A DNA stretch of 64,000 nt, taken from the NCBI GenBank assembly GCA_945897365.1, contig CAMDFD010000001.1:62001-126000 (forward strand), in the 5' to 3' direction. Numbering within the stretch: the stretch's first letter is position 1; every line of letters begins with the position of its first letter. Below are positions 33,479 through 42,826 of the stretch, one piece after another. The stretch is from Bordetella parapertussis (GTDB lineage: Bacteria > Pseudomonadota > Gammaproteobacteria > Burkholderiales > Burkholderiaceae_B). A model generated the notes under the pieces. The model saw nothing but the letters and a program-made list of their open reading frames with translations. It made no database searches and was not told where the DNA came from. The position numbers and the translations under genes were made by a program.

Positions 33479-34842
33479 TGCGTGACCTCGTCTTGAATCG
33501 CTACGCGACCTCTGAATGTATTGGTCATCGCATCCGTGATCACAACATCGATCATCTGGCCAATCAATCGAGGATGCCCGGGAAAATTAACGATACGGTT
33601 GTTTTCGGTACGACCACAGAGCTCGTTGGGATCGCGCGTGGAAGTGCCCTCAACGAGGATACGTTGGGTCGAGCCGACCATGCTGCGGGCAATCGCATGC
33701 GCTTGCTCATTGATGCGTGCTTGCAGGCGTTGCAGGCGCTGTAGCTTGACTGTCGGCGGGGTATCGTCGGTGAGATCGGCGGCAGGTGTGCCTGGACGAC
33801 GTGAGTACACAAACGAAAAGGAGGTGTCGAAACCGACTTCCTCAATCAGCTTCATGGTTTTTTCGAAGTCCTCTTCGGTTTCACCAGGGAAGCCGACGAT
33901 GAAGTCGGAGGACAGTGTCAGACCGGGACGCGCGGCACGCAATTTACGCACAACGGATTTGAATTCGATCGCGGTGTAGCCGCGTTTCATGGAGGCGAGG
34001 ATGCGATCGCTGCCTGCTTGAACCGGCAAATGCAGAAAAGACACCAGTTTCGGTAAGCGCGCATAGACCTCGGTCATGCGTGTCGTCATTTCTTTTGGGT
34101 GTGAGGTGGTGTAGCGAATGCGTTCGATACCTGGGATCTCATGTACATATTCGAGGAGTGTGGCAAAGTCAGCAATCTCGGCATTGGCGTCTGCGCTCAT
34201 GCGGCCGCGATACGCGTTGACGTTTTGTCCAAGCAGAGTGACTTCTTTGACGCCTTGATCAGCCAAGTCGGCGACTTCGGTCAACACATCTTCAAACGGA
34301 CGTGAGATTTCTTCACCCCGCGTATAGGGCACGACACAGAAACTGCAATATTTACTGCAGCCTTCCATGATGGAGACGAAGGCAGTCGCGCCCTCGACAC
34401 GCGCAGGAGGCATCGCATCGAATTTTTCGATCTCAGGAAAACTGATATCGACTTGTGAGCGACCTTCGGAGCGTCGGCGAGCGATGAGTTCAGGGAGACG
34501 ATGAAGAGTCTGCGGACCAAATACGACATCGACATAGGGCGCGCGATCGACGATGGCCGAGCCCTCTTGGCTGGCAACGCAACCGCCCACACCGATCACG
34601 AGATCGGGATTGAGTGCTTTGAGGTGTTTAATACGACCCAGATCGGAAAAAACTTTCTCCTGCGCTTTTTCTCGCACGGAACAGGTGTTGAACAAAATGA
34701 TGTCAGCGTCTTCGGGGTTTTGTGTGACGACAACGCCACGTTCTTGTCCCAGAACATCAAGCATTTTGTCGGAGTCGTACTCATTCATCTGACAGCCAAA
34801 GGTGCGGATGAATACTTTTTTGGGATTGTCTGTTTTTTGCAT
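33475..34842 (-). CDS. miaB: tRNA-2-methylthio-N6-dimethylallyladenosine synthase MiaB
   Basis: A 455-residue radical-SAM methylthiotransferase. The N-terminal UPF0004 domain has the three cluster cysteines (FGCQMNE, FNTCSVREKA, GVGGCVAS), the radical SAM motif is CSKYCSFC, and a TRAM domain ends the protein. It adds methylthio to A37 of tRNAs reading UNN codons. It is first in its operon; a terminator for the convergent-direction sec transcript lies just upstream. Confidence 0.95.
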   Translation of the reverse strand: MQKTDNPKKVFIRTFGCQMNEYDSDKMLDVLGQERGVVVTQNPEDADIILFNTCSVREKAQEKVFSDLGRIKHLKALNPDLVIGVGGCVASQEGSAIVDRAPYVDVVFGPQTLHRLPELIARRRSEGRSQVDISFPEIEKFDAMPPARVEGATAFVSIMEGCSKYCSFCVVPYTRGEEISRPFEDVLTEVADLADQGVKEVTLLGQNVNAYRGRMSADANAEIADFATLLEYVHEIPGIERIRYTTSHPKEMTTRMTEVYARLPKLVSFLHLPVQAGSDRILASMKRGYTAIEFKSVVRKLRAARPGLTLSSDFIVGFPGETEEDFEKTMKLIEEVGFDTSFSFVYSRRPGTPAADLTDDTPPTVKLQRLQRLQARINEQAHAIARSMVGSTQRILVEGTSTRDPNELCGRTENNRIVNFPGHPRLIGQMIDVVITDAMTNTFRGRVAIQDEVTQ

Positions 34843-34910
34843 GATGGCGCCGGAGCGGGTGTTGATCCCGTGGGCAAAGTTGAAAGTAAAGGCGTAGTTT
34901 ACCGCGCTGA

Positions 34911-34939
34911 CAAAAAAACGGGCGCTTATGCGCCCGTTT
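34911..34939 (-). terminator. Intrinsic terminator of the secDF transcript
   Basis: AAACGGGCGC (34916-34925) pairs with GCGCCCGTTT (34930-34939) around a TTAT loop; read on the minus strand the stem runs into TTTTTTTG. It follows the secF stop by 20 bases and lies ahead of miaB. Confidence 0.88.
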
Positions 34940-34958
34940 GATTATTGATGCTCAGTCT

Positions 34959-35900
34959 TTATTCCTGATAAGTCTCTTCGATCTCATCTTGCTTTTTGAT
35001 TGGTTTGATCATGTCCTCGCGCTTGATACCGAGCCACATCGCAATCGATGCGCCGACAAACACGGAAGAGTAGATACCGAACCAGATGCCGATGGTCAGT
35101 GCTAGCGCAAAATAATGCAATGTCGGACCACCGAAAATCAGCATAGTCAGCACCATCATTTGGGTTGAACCATGGGTAATGATGGTACGAGAAATCGTAT
35201 CTGTGATGGCACTGTTAATGACTTCAACGACCGAGGCATCACGATGTTTGCGGAAGTTTTCACGGATACGATCCATGATCACGACCGATTCGTTGACCGA
35301 GTAGCCAAGGACTGCCAATACGCCAGCCAGTACAGCGAGCGAAAACTCCCAGCCAAAAAAAGCAAAGAAACCGAGAATAATCACCACGTCATGCAAGTTG
35401 GCCAACACACCAGCAATAGCGAACTTCCATTCAAAGCGTATGGCGAGATAGAGCGTAATGCCTATGACGACAAATAGTAAGGCGAGCAAGCCGTTTTCCA
35501 CAAGCTCACGACCGACTTGCGGGCCGACAAACTCGACGCGACGAAGTTCGACGTTTGCATCTTTTAGTTTCAGGGCAGTCATCACGGCTTCGCTTTGAAC
35601 GCTAGAACTTTGTCCTGCGGCCAAGGGCAAGCGAATCATCACATCACGCGAAGTGCCGAAGTTTTGGACTTGAAAGTCTGTGTAGCCTAGACCAGAGATT
35701 GAGCTTCGGATCTGGTCAACGGGTGCAGCCTGTGTAAAGCTCACCTCCATGACCGTGCCACCTGTGAATTCGATAGACAAGTGAAAGCCGCGTGTAATGA
35801 TGAAAAATACGGCAGCGACAAAGAAAAGCACACTGATGATGTTAAGCACCAGCGAATGCCGCATAAAAGGGATGGTGCGTTTGATTCGAAAGAGTTCCAT
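34959..35900 (-). CDS. secF: Protein translocase subunit SecF
   Basis: A 313-residue, six-segment membrane protein. IEFTGGTVMEVSF is the periplasmic signature, and the membrane motifs GYSVNESVVIMDRIREN and DTISRTIITHGSTQM follow. With SecD it uses the proton gradient to pull secreted proteins across after SecYEG-SecA. It starts two bases after secD. Size and motifs are normal. Confidence 0.96.
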   Translation of the reverse strand: MELFRIKRTIPFMRHSLVLNIISVLFFVAAVFFIITRGFHLSIEFTGGTVMEVSFTQAAPVDQIRSSISGLGYTDFQVQNFGTSRDVMIRLPLAAGQSSSVQSEAVMTALKLKDANVELRRVEFVGPQVGRELVENGLLALLFVVIGITLYLAIRFEWKFAIAGVLANLHDVVIILGFFAFFGWEFSLAVLAGVLAVLGYSVNESVVIMDRIRENFRKHRDASVVEVINSAITDTISRTIITHGSTQMMVLTMLIFGGPTLHYFALALTIGIWFGIYSSVFVGASIAMWLGIKREDMIKPIKKQDEIEETYQE

Positions 35901-35902
35901 GA

Positions 35903-37771
35903 TCAGTCCTTGGCATTCCAGACGGTGCCGATCGAGATCGACTGGAGTTTTTTCTTGTGTCCGTACCAGAGGTTGGCAAGCGCTCGGACGCCTACGACAG
36001 CCGAGAACATAGAAGTGAGAATACCCAAGCAGTGAACGACTGCAAAGCCTCGTACCGGACCCGAACCAAACACCAACAGGGCAACGCCGACGATCAGTGT
36101 GGTTAAGTTGGAGTCAATAATCGTGCCCCAGGCGCGATCAAAACCGAGATTGATCGCGTTTTGCGGCGATTCTCCGTTACGTAACTCCTCTCGTATTCGC
36201 TCATTGATCAGCACGTTGGAGTCAATCGCCATCCCTAGGGTCAGCGCAATCGCGGCAATGCCTGGCAAGGTTAGGGTGGCCTGCAGCATGGATAGCAAAG
36301 CAAGCAGCAGTACGACGTTGAGGGCCAGACCAACGGTGGAGAAGGCACCAAACAGGTGGTAATAAATCACCATGAAAATTGCGATGCCAATAAAACCATA
36401 GAGCGTGGAGTTAAAGCCCTTTTCGATATTTTCAGCACCGAGACTTGGTCCAATGGTGCGTTCTTCGATGATTTCCATCGGGGCAGCTAACGAGCCTGCA
36501 CGCAAGAGCAAGGCGGTGTCCGCAGCCTCTTCGGCGGTCATGCTGCCTGAAATTTGCACTTGGCCACCCGGAATTTCAGCGCGAATAACGGGAGCGGTGA
36601 CAACCTCGCCACGGCCTTTTTCAAACAACAAGATCGCCATGCGTTTGTTAACGTTGTCGCGCGTCACGTCACGGAAAATTCGGGCGCCTTTTGAGTCCAA
36701 GGTTAGATGGACGGCAGGCTGTTGATTTTGGCTATCACGACCCGCTTGTGCATCTTGAAGGTTTTCTCCCGTCAAGACGACCTGACGGCGCACAAGGATG
36801 GGGCGACCATCGCGATCGAGGTAGCGCTCAAGGCCAAAAGGGACGGTCCCGGCAGCTAACGCGCTATTGGCGGCGGGCGAGTCGTCAACCATGCGAATTT
36901 CGAGTGTAGCGGTGCGCCCCAAGATATCTTTGGCTTTAGCCACATCCTGCACACCAGGAAGCTGAACGACGATGCGGTCGGCACCCTGCTGTTGGATGAT
37001 GGGTTCGGCGACACCGAGTTCGTTAATCCGATTGTGCAGCGTGGTGATGTTTTGCTTGAGTGCGCTCGACTGCACAGTCGTGATGGCAGCTTGGCTGAGG
37101 CGACCGACAATTTGAAGCCGCACGCCTTCGGTGCGCTCGAGTATCTGGAGATCGGGGTTGCGTGTGCGTATTGCCGACACAGCACGGTCGCGAGCTGCTG
37201 CGTTATTAAAAGACAGAACCACTGACATGCCTTCGCGTTCAATTCCGGAAGATTCGATGCGTTGGTCACGCAACGCTCCGCGTAAATCTGTCACTAAGGC
37301 GTCGTAGCGGGAGGTCAGGGCACCCTGCATATCGACTTGCAAGAGAAAGTGCACGCCACCACGAAGATCCAGACCCAGATACATTGGGTTGGCACCAATT
37401 GCGCTCAGCCAAGCAGGCGAGGCGGGCAATAGGTTGAGTGCGACGGTATATGAGGGTTCGGCTGGATTTGGATTGAGTGTTTTTTCAATTAAATCTCGCG
37501 CTTTAAGTTGGATATCTGTGCTCGGAAAGCGGACGCGAACAGTACCCACAGTGCCGTTGAGTTCGAAGGATGCGCCAGTATTAGGGATGCCAGCCTGTTG
37601 CAGGATGGTTTGTACGCGATCAAGTGTGGCAGGATCGATTTTTAACGTTGCCTTGGCGCTCGAGACCTGCACAGCAGGAGACTCGCCAAAAAAGTTAGGC
37701 AAGGTATAGAGCAGGCCGATCACAACCGCGATCAGCACCGTCAGGTATTTCCAAAGAGGATAGCGGTTCAT
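35903..37771 (-). CDS. secD: Protein translocase subunit SecD
   Basis: A 622-residue membrane protein with an N-terminal segment, the large periplasmic P1 region (including LGLDLRGGVHFLLQVDM and the P1 head at about 110-350) and five C-terminal membrane segments with GMAIDSNVLINERIREEL. Works with SecF and YajC. A GC-rich hairpin lies between yajC and this gene. Confidence 0.96.
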   Translation of the reverse strand: MNRYPLWKYLTVLIAVVIGLLYTLPNFFGESPAVQVSSAKATLKIDPATLDRVQTILQQAGIPNTGASFELNGTVGTVRVRFPSTDIQLKARDLIEKTLNPNPAEPSYTVALNLLPASPAWLSAIGANPMYLGLDLRGGVHFLLQVDMQGALTSRYDALVTDLRGALRDQRIESSGIEREGMSVVLSFNNAAARDRAVSAIRTRNPDLQILERTEGVRLQIVGRLSQAAITTVQSSALKQNITTLHNRINELGVAEPIIQQQGADRIVVQLPGVQDVAKAKDILGRTATLEIRMVDDSPAANSALAAGTVPFGLERYLDRDGRPILVRRQVVLTGENLQDAQAGRDSQNQQPAVHLTLDSKGARIFRDVTRDNVNKRMAILLFEKGRGEVVTAPVIRAEIPGGQVQISGSMTAEEAADTALLLRAGSLAAPMEIIEERTIGPSLGAENIEKGFNSTLYGFIGIAIFMVIYYHLFGAFSTVGLALNVVLLLALLSMLQATLTLPGIAAIALTLGMAIDSNVLINERIREELRNGESPQNAINLGFDRAWGTIIDSNLTTLIVGVALLVFGSGPVRGFAVVHCLGILTSMFSAVVGVRALANLWYGHKKKLQSISIGTVWNAKD

Positions 37772-37797
37772 TGCCGACGGGAATTTAAAAGGGATTG

Positions 37798-37823
37798 CGC
37801 CCCGCGCAACGCGCAGCGGGGCG
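37798..37823 (-). other. GC-rich hairpin between yajC and secD
   Basis: CGCCCCGC (37798-37805) and GCGGGGCG (37816-37823) form a perfect eight-pair stem with a 10-base loop. On the minus strand only a short T4 follows, eight bases later, so it is more likely an mRNA-stability or attenuating hairpin than a full terminator. Confidence 0.5.
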
Positions 37824-37837
37824 ATACTCGCACTGTT

Positions 37838-38179
37838 TTACAGATCTTTGATCGTGCCTTTTGGCAGCACGGCGGAAACAGATGCTTTTTGCATCATGAT
37901 TTCAATCGGCTTGTCCGCTAGTTCAGCGACTTCGATGGTGACGTAGTTGTCGCTGACTTTGGTGACTTTGCCAAGCAAACCACCAGCGCTGATGACTTCG
38001 TCACCCTTGGCTAAGGCGGCCAACAGTGCTTTGTGCTCTTTTTGACGCTTCATCTGGGGACGAATCATCAGGAAATAAAGCACAACGAACATCAGGAGAA
38101 TGGGGGCCATTCCCATGAGTGAGCTAACTGTATCAGCAGCCTGTGCCAGCACGAGGCCGGATATTGCTTGAGCAGACAT
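37838..38179 (-). CDS. yajC: Sec translocon accessory subunit YajC
   Basis: A 113-residue protein with one membrane segment (MGMAPILLMFVVLYFLMI) and a small cytosolic domain reading RPQMKRQKEHKALLAALAKGDEV, which is the family signature. An AAAGGAGA ribosome site precedes the ATG. It forms part of the SecDF-YajC complex, and the tgt-yajC-secD-secF order is the usual one. Confidence 0.94.
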   Translation of the reverse strand: MSAQAISGLVLAQAADTVSSLMGMAPILLMFVVLYFLMIRPQMKRQKEHKALLAALAKGDEVISAGGLLGKVTKVSDNYVTIEVAELADKPIEIMMQKASVSAVLPKGTIKDL

Positions 38180-38211
38180 TAAGGTCTCCTTTAGAAAAAG
38201 TAAGGTGGTGG

Positions 38212-39405
38212 CTATTGTACCGACTTGGAGGCACGATCACTCGCAAACTGTGTTCTCCAAGCATTAAATGTACCGTTTGCGATGGCTTCTCGCATTTCCG
38301 CCATGATGGTGAGGTAGAAATGCAGGTTGTGCAGCGTGTTGAGTCTTGCGCCTGAAATTTCGTTAGCTCTTTGCAAATGATGTAAATAAGACAGGGAAAA
38401 ATGCTGACAGGTATGGCAGCTGCAGCTCGGATCAAGGGGTCGAGTGTCGTCGCGGTATTTTGCGTTTCGGATCTTAATGTCGCCAAAACGGGTAAATAAC
38501 CAGCCATTTCGGGCGTTGCGCGTGGGCATCACGCAGTCAAACATGTCAATCCCTTGGGCGACACCTTCGACTAAATCCTCGGGCGTGCCGACCCCCATCA
38601 GGTAGCGTGGGGATTGTTCGGGCAGACGAGGTGCGACATGATTGAGGATGCGCAACATGTCTTCTTTGGGTTCGCCAACGGACAGGCCGCCGATCGCATA
38701 ACCATGAAAACCGATGTCTTTGAGCCCTTCGAGTGATTCGTCTCGCAGCGCTTCGAACATGCCGCCCTGAACAATACCAAACAAGGCATTCGGATTTTCA
38801 AGGGTATCGAAAGACTCGCGAGAGCGCCGCGCCCAACGCAAGGACATGCGCATCGAGCTTGCGGCCTCTTCGGTTGTCGCGGGTCGATCATTCATCATAT
38901 AAGGCGTGCATTCATCGAACACCATAACGATGTCAGAGTTCAGTTCAGTCTGAATCCGCATCGACTCTTCGGGTGTTAGGAAAAGCTTTGCACCATCAAT
39001 GGGGGACGCAAATTTCACGCCTTCTTCGGAAATTTTGCGCATTCCTTGCAGACTAAAGACTTGAAAGCCACCGGAGTCTGTGAGCAAGGGTTTTGACCAT
39101 TGCATAAAACCATGCAGGCCGTCGTGCTTGGCGATCACCTCGGTGCCTGGTCGCAGCCAGAGGTGAAACGTGTTGCCGAGTACGATTTGAGCACCGACCT
39201 CCAGTAGTTCGTGGGGCAGCATGGCTTTGACGGTGCCATAGGTGCCGACCGGCATAAAGATAGGCGTTTCCACCACGCCGTGATTGAGGGTCATGCGACC
39301 ACGGCGGGCCTGGCCGTCGGTGGCCAAGAGCTCAAAGCTCAAGCCTGATTTTTTTTCGTGAGCAGCCGTCGAGTCAACAGGGGCGTCAGTGTGCGGTTGC
39401 GTCAA
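38212..39405 (-). CDS. tgt: Queuine tRNA-ribosyltransferase Tgt
   Basis: A 397-residue TIM-barrel enzyme that swaps guanine 34 for preQ1 in GUN-anticodon tRNAs. LTDSGGFQVFSL holds the general-base aspartate, FDCVMPTRNARNG the nucleophile, and CSCHTCQHF with a downstream histidine the zinc site. It overlaps queA by four bases. An extended N-terminus of about 20 residues is dispensable in appearance. Confidence 0.96.
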   Translation of the reverse strand: MTQPHTDAPVDSTAAHEKKSGLSFELLATDGQARRGRMTLNHGVVETPIFMPVGTYGTVKAMLPHELLEVGAQIVLGNTFHLWLRPGTEVIAKHDGLHGFMQWSKPLLTDSGGFQVFSLQGMRKISEEGVKFASPIDGAKLFLTPEESMRIQTELNSDIVMVFDECTPYMMNDRPATTEEAASSMRMSLRWARRSRESFDTLENPNALFGIVQGGMFEALRDESLEGLKDIGFHGYAIGGLSVGEPKEDMLRILNHVAPRLPEQSPRYLMGVGTPEDLVEGVAQGIDMFDCVMPTRNARNGWLFTRFGDIKIRNAKYRDDTRPLDPSCSCHTCQHFSLSYLHHLQRANEISGARLNTLHNLHFYLTIMAEMREAIANGTFNAWRTQFASDRASKSVQ

Positions 39406-40445
39406 TTGGAGGTCGTCCGTTCTAAAAACATGGCGTCACCATAGCTGAAAAAGCGATAGCGTTCCTGGATAGCATGCTGGTAGGCGCGTTTCATCGGTTC
39501 GAGGCCGATGAAGGCTGAAACCAGCATTAAAAGTGTCGATTGCGGGAGATGAAAGTTAGTGATCATCGCATCGATGATTTTGTATTCAAACCCGGGCTGA
39601 ATAAAGAGTCGAGTGTCACCCGACTGGGATTGAGTCATTGCGGGATCGAGCTTGGCGACAGACTCAAGCGCTCTGACGCTGGTTGTGCCGACCGCGATCA
39701 CACGTCCGCCAAGTGCTCTTGCGCGTGCGATGGCTTGAATCGTCGAGTCTGGCACGGTATACCACTCGGCATGCATCACATGCTTGGCAAGATCACCATC
39801 CCGGACGGGTTGAAACGTGCCAGCGCCGACATGGAGGGTGACAAAGGCCCGCTGAACGCCAAGCTGTTCAAGTTGTTCGAACATGGCTTGGTCAAAGTGG
39901 AGTCCCGCTGTAGGTGCCGCAACGGCGCCAGGCGCTCGCGCATACACAGTTTGATAGCGCTGCAGGTCTTGCGCATCCGGTTGATGCTGAATGTAGGGGG
40001 GTAAAGGGACTGTGCCATGCTGCTCAAGGATATCTAAAACAGGCGCGTCGAATTTTAGGATGAACAGGTCGTCCGCGCGTCCCAAGACGGTCACATCCAC
40101 TGCGTCGGCGAGACGCAGCGCAGAACCTGGACCGGGTGATTTGCTCGCTTTGATATGGGCAAGCGCCTCGTTGAGCGCGGTGACGCGTTCAATTAAGACT
40201 TCAACCTTCCCACCCGTCGCTTTTTGACCAAAAAGGCGCGCCTGTATCACCCGTGTATCGTTAAAAACGAGCAAATCGTTGGGCTTGAGCAATTGTGTCA
40301 AGCACGCAAATTGACTGTCGTGCAAGCCCCCTGCGGCGTCGACATGGAGCAGGCGGCTGGCAGCGCGCGTCGCGGCTGGGGTCTGAGCGATGAGTTCGAC
40401 CGGGAGCTCATAATCAAAATCAGACAGTGAAAGAGGGGTGGGCAC
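39402..40445 (-). CDS. queA: S-adenosylmethionine:tRNA ribosyltransferase-isomerase QueA
   Basis: A 347-residue enzyme making epoxyqueuosine on tRNA from SAM and preQ1-tRNA. The start PLSLSDFDYELPVELIAQTP and the internal PTAGLHFDQAMFEQL, HVGAGTFQPV and NFHLPQSTLLMLVSAF are diagnostic. First gene of the queA-tgt pair; divergent from dacB across 137 bases. PreQ0/preQ1 synthesis genes are not in the window. Confidence 0.96.
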   Translation of the reverse strand: MPTPLSLSDFDYELPVELIAQTPAATRAASRLLHVDAAGGLHDSQFACLTQLLKPNDLLVFNDTRVIQARLFGQKATGGKVEVLIERVTALNEALAHIKASKSPGPGSALRLADAVDVTVLGRADDLFILKFDAPVLDILEQHGTVPLPPYIQHQPDAQDLQRYQTVYARAPGAVAAPTAGLHFDQAMFEQLEQLGVQRAFVTLHVGAGTFQPVRDGDLAKHVMHAEWYTVPDSTIQAIARARALGGRVIAVGTTSVRALESVAKLDPAMTQSQSGDTRLFIQPGFEYKIIDAMITNFHLPQSTLLMLVSAFIGLEPMKRAYQHAIQERYRFFSYGDAMFLERTTSN

Positions 40446-40582
40446 GCTTGCAACCTTTGGGCAGACTGGAGATGTTTTAAGGAAAGCTTGAAAGACAGTT
40501 CGATAGACAAACCGTTTATTTTAAGCCTGTCCGCACCCTTTTTTTGTATGCTGTCGGCTTAAACCCATAAATAGGTGATGGC

Positions 40583-42097
40583 ATGAATGGTGTGAATGAG
40601 CGGGCTTGGCACAAACGTATTGGACAGTGCTTGATTGCTGCGAATTTATTCTTAGGTATTGGACTTGTGTTTTCCCCGAGCGTTGCTCAAGCGCAAGCCA
40701 AAGCCCAAGCAAAATCTCCTGTGGCGTCTCAAGCTGCTGTGGCGATCTCTATGCCCCCCGAGCTTGCCCGCGCTTGGGCCCAGACCAAATTGCCTGAATC
40801 GGCCTTGTCCTTGGTTGTTCAAGAGGTGGGTGGGCCGCGTTTAATGGCAGTCGCGTCTGAAACCCCGCGCAATCCAGCTTCGGTCATGAAGCTCGTGACT
40901 ACCTATGCCGCGCTCTCTCGCTTGGGTCCCAATTATGTCTGGCATACCAATTTCATGTTGGATGCCCAATCGCGTGTCAACGAAAAAGGCGTCTTAAGTG
41001 GCCCACTGTATTTGCGAGCGGGCGGCGATCCCGTTTTGATGTTGCCTGATGTCTGGCGGTTGATGCGCGATTTGCGTTTGCGCGGGATCAAGGAGATCTC
41101 CGATATTGTGATTGATCGTTCAATCTTTGGTGATGTGACGATTGATCCTTCCACGTTTGACGGTTCGGCAGATCGACCCTATAACGCGAGCCCAGACGCG
41201 TTTATGGTGGGCTTTGGTGCGATGCGTCTCGTTTTCTCACCGGACCCCGCGACTAAAACCTGGAGGCATTTCGTGGATCCTCCTATCCCAGGCGTCGAGC
41301 TCGATGCCAATGTGGCTTGGGTGGAGGGGCAGTGTCCAGGGTCGCCCTCTGTCACCACGGACACCACGGTGAGTGGGGATAAGGTGCGCATTCGTGTCTC
41401 CGGACGTGGCGCAGGTTCCTGTGGCGAGTTTGATGTGTTCCGCCTGGCCTTGTCACAGCAGGAGTTCGGTGCGCGTATTTTGCGTGAAATTTGGCGCGAG
41501 GTCGGCGGCACGATGACAGGACAAGTGCGTTCGGGAACGATTCCAAGCAAAGCCGTAGCGGTCGCTTCGCATCAGTCGCCGCCTTTGTCCGAGGTGATTC
41601 GCTTGATCAATAAGCGTAGCAACAACGTGATGACACGCGTGTTATTGCTGACACTCGGAGCTGAGGCCGGACGTAAACCCGCTACCGTAACGGGTAGTGC
41701 GCAGGTCGCGCAAGAGGTACTCGCTCGACAAGGCTTGCCGATGACGGGTATGGTGCTGGATAACGGCTCAGGACTTTCAAGAAATGGCGTGGTCTCGGCA
41801 GATAGCCTGACGCACATGCTCAACCGTGCGTGGATCTCACCGGTCATGCCCGAGTTTGTGTCTTCTCTTGCGATCTTGGGCGTGGATGGGACGACGCGCT
41901 ATCGTTTGCGTGATCCCGCGACAAAGTCGCTGGCGCATTTAAAAACAGGCGCGTTGCGTGATGTCCGTTCGGTCGCAGGCTATGTCTGGTCGACCAGCGG
42001 CAAACGTTATGTCGTGGTCAGTATGGTGAATCATGAGCGTGCGCACGAAGCTCGTTCTTTTGAAAACGCATTGATTGCTTGGCTCATCGCCAAGTAA
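40583..42097 (+). CDS. dacB: D-alanyl-D-alanine carboxypeptidase/endopeptidase DacB (PBP4 type)
   Basis: A 504-residue class C penicillin-binding protein. A long signal peptide ends near VAQAQA (about residue 38). The three catalytic motifs are present: SVMK (100-103), SNN in NKRSNNVMTR, and KTG in HLKTGALRD. It trims peptidoglycan cross-links in the periplasm. AGGTG precedes the ATG; another ATG lies four bases earlier out of frame. It is followed by the secreted unknown gene after 15 bases. Confidence 0.93.
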   Translation: MNGVNERAWHKRIGQCLIAANLFLGIGLVFSPSVAQAQAKAQAKSPVASQAAVAISMPPELARAWAQTKLPESALSLVVQEVGGPRLMAVASETPRNPASVMKLVTTYAALSRLGPNYVWHTNFMLDAQSRVNEKGVLSGPLYLRAGGDPVLMLPDVWRLMRDLRLRGIKEISDIVIDRSIFGDVTIDPSTFDGSADRPYNASPDAFMVGFGAMRLVFSPDPATKTWRHFVDPPIPGVELDANVAWVEGQCPGSPSVTTDTTVSGDKVRIRVSGRGAGSCGEFDVFRLALSQQEFGARILREIWREVGGTMTGQVRSGTIPSKAVAVASHQSPPLSEVIRLINKRSNNVMTRVLLLTLGAEAGRKPATVTGSAQVAQEVLARQGLPMTGMVLDNGSGLSRNGVVSADSLTHMLNRAWISPVMPEFVSSLAILGVDGTTRYRLRDPATKSLAHLKTGALRDVRSVAGYVWSTSGKRYVVVSMVNHERAHEARSFENALIAWLIAK

Positions 42098-42112
42098 TAG
42101 GGAGAGATCACC

Positions 42113-42826
42113 ATGAAGTTGAAATATCTCTGGCCGACTTTGGCCTTGTTAGGCGTGATGAATGTTGCAGTCGCCGATGTGTGCCAAGCGAAATTTTTTC
42201 ATAATGGCGGCGAAATAGAAATCGTCGGTTCGGGTCTCATTCAAGTTTCTGCCAAACTCAATTTTAGTCAGGTACAAAAGTCATCTGTCAAGCAGTGCCA
42301 GGCGCTTATAAAGGGAAATGTGAATTACGCTTTATTGGGTATGTTGTCTGGCGAAACCGCTGTGGATCACGTGATGCGTGTGAAGGGCGTTAAAACCAGT
42401 CTGGCTAAGCCGGGCGAGGTTAATAAAGCAGGTGATCCTGACATTGACGTACAGATGCTGAGTCTGTTTGGTTATGGCGCGCCGATCAGCGCCGCTGGTC
42501 AACGGTTTGCACCGCAATCATTTCGTCTGGCAATCGGTGATCCGCGCAAAGGCCCCACGACACCTCTGACGGTGCGGATGGGCGAAAAGACGGTGGGTGA
42601 GCAGCAGCGTATTGAAACCGCGGCAGGTCAGCAATCTTGCTGGCCGGTGCGCTATTCACGGGGTACCGATCCAACGCTCGTGCAGCTTCGAGGCGCAATG
42701 ATTCCTTTACCGCCCATTCAATCGCAAGTAACGGATTGGTTTTGTCCAAGTCTGAATCTCGTCATGAAACAGGAGATTATGCAGTCTGGGCAGCGCTCCG
42801 TGATCGAAGTCAAATCGATTCGCTAA
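42113..42826 (+). CDS. Secreted protein of unknown function
   Basis: A 237-residue protein with a clear Sec signal peptide (positively charged start MKLK, hydrophobic core, AVA-D cleavage near residue 22). The mature part has four cysteines (in DVCQA, VKQCQAL, QQSCWPV and DWFCPSL), enough for two disulfides. I recognise no domain. It is sandwiched between dacB and an orphan FecCD permease, and its TAA shares a base with the permease ATG, so it may serve that transporter, for example as a periplasmic partner. That is inference. Confidence 0.75.
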   Translation: MKLKYLWPTLALLGVMNVAVADVCQAKFFHNGGEIEIVGSGLIQVSAKLNFSQVQKSSVKQCQALIKGNVNYALLGMLSGETAVDHVMRVKGVKTSLAKPGEVNKAGDPDIDVQMLSLFGYGAPISAAGQRFAPQSFRLAIGDPRKGPTTPLTVRMGEKTVGEQQRIETAAGQQSCWPVRYSRGTDPTLVQLRGAMIPLPPIQSQVTDWFCPSLNLVMKQEIMQSGQRSVIEVKSIR